Assembly (NCBI GenBank): GCA_900465915.1
Contig: UBKJ01000001.1
Coordinates: forward strand, 88,321 to 152,320
Direction of reading: 5' to 3'
Source of the DNA: Hyphomicrobiales bacterium
Lineage (GTDB): Bacteria > Pseudomonadota > Alphaproteobacteria > Rhizobiales > Rhizobiaceae
Length of the DNA stretch: 64,000 nucleotides
The position numbers and the translations under genes are program-made. The notes under the pieces were generated by a model that worked only from the letters and a program-made list of their open reading frames with translations, was not told the DNA's origin and made no database searches. This document shows positions 63,953 through 64,000 of the stretch, piece by piece; the stretch's first letter is position 1, and each line of letters begins with the position of its first letter.

Positions 63953-64000
63953 TTACTCGATGATCGAGGAGACGATGCCAGCGCCGACGGTGCGGCCGCC
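63953..64000 (-). CDS. tuf: Elongation factor Tu, C-terminal end (partial)
   Basis: Only the last 15 codons lie in the window: GGRTVGAGIVSSIIE and a TAA stop at 63953-63955. This is the conserved C-terminus of bacterial EF-Tu. The tuf-rpsJ order matches the str/S10 junction of alphaproteobacteria. Confidence 0.93.
   Translation of the reverse strand, partial: GGRTVGAGIVSSIIE

Overview
The window is a high-GC segment of an alphaproteobacterial chromosome. The gene set and order (frr-uppS-cdsA-rseP after rpsB-tsf-pyrH; recA and alaS near icd; an EipB protein; a TTTGCAAA-type short-chain acyl-CoA regulator beside pccBA and methylmalonyl-CoA mutase; a GTTC-N7-GTTC SOS box) point to the Hyphomicrobiales (Rhizobiales), most likely the Brucellaceae/Phyllobacteriaceae side. 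The genus cannot be fixed from the sequence alone. Almost all of the window is core genome: there is no prophage, insertion sequence, CRISPR array or defence island.

Layout. 1-7357 (minus): a translation and envelope block, eipB, rpsB, tsf, pyrH, frr, uppS, cdsA, rseP, running towards a probable bamA at the left edge. 7501-10462 (plus): a RidA-like protein, a glycerophosphodiester phosphodiesterase, a FemAB/GNAT-like protein and a HIT protein. 10476-14811 (minus): azlDC and clpS-clpA, separated by a gap that holds a decayed, inverted copy of the azlC 3' end. 15177-25866: housekeeping and poorly known genes on both strands, including a COG4315 protein, a D-Ala-D-Ala carboxypeptidase lipoprotein, sdaA, a YdcF protein, a DUF1624 membrane protein, a MerR regulator, a DUF2336 protein and queF, plus an odd tRNA-Cys-like gene. 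25867-33144: a propionyl-CoA to succinyl-CoA module (regulator, pccB, pccA, scpA). 33467-36396 (minus): an aldo/keto reductase, murI and an RNA methyltransferase. 36564-39691 (plus): a PfpI protein, icd, an acetyltransferase and a GST. 39698-49447: mainly alaS, recA, an OmpA-like lipoprotein, a transglycosylase, rarA and a Do-type protease. 49568-64000 (minus): the S10-spc-alpha ribosomal protein cluster from the end of tuf to rplQ.

How the parts work together. The ribosomal cluster, rpsB-tsf and frr serve translation. uppS, cdsA, rseP, murI, secY, the carboxypeptidase, the transglycosylase, the OmpA-like protein, eipB and the protease serve envelope construction and quality control. PccBA and ScpA feed propionyl-CoA into the TCA cycle under a regulator whose likely operator overlaps its own start codon. 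RecA has a textbook alphaproteobacterial LexA box over its -35.

The most unusual signals lie between genes: (i) a tRNA-Cys-like gene with a 13-bp acceptor/T helix and C33; (ii) an inverted, frameshifted azlC 3' fragment; (iii) a pair of direct repeats downstream of scpA that keep a hairpin while its stem sequence changes; (iv) a three-hairpin region ending in an orphan plus-strand terminator, a possible small RNA; and (v) several dyads placed on promoters (icd, sdaA, the MerR gene). Coordinates and motifs were read by eye. No database or folding program was run.
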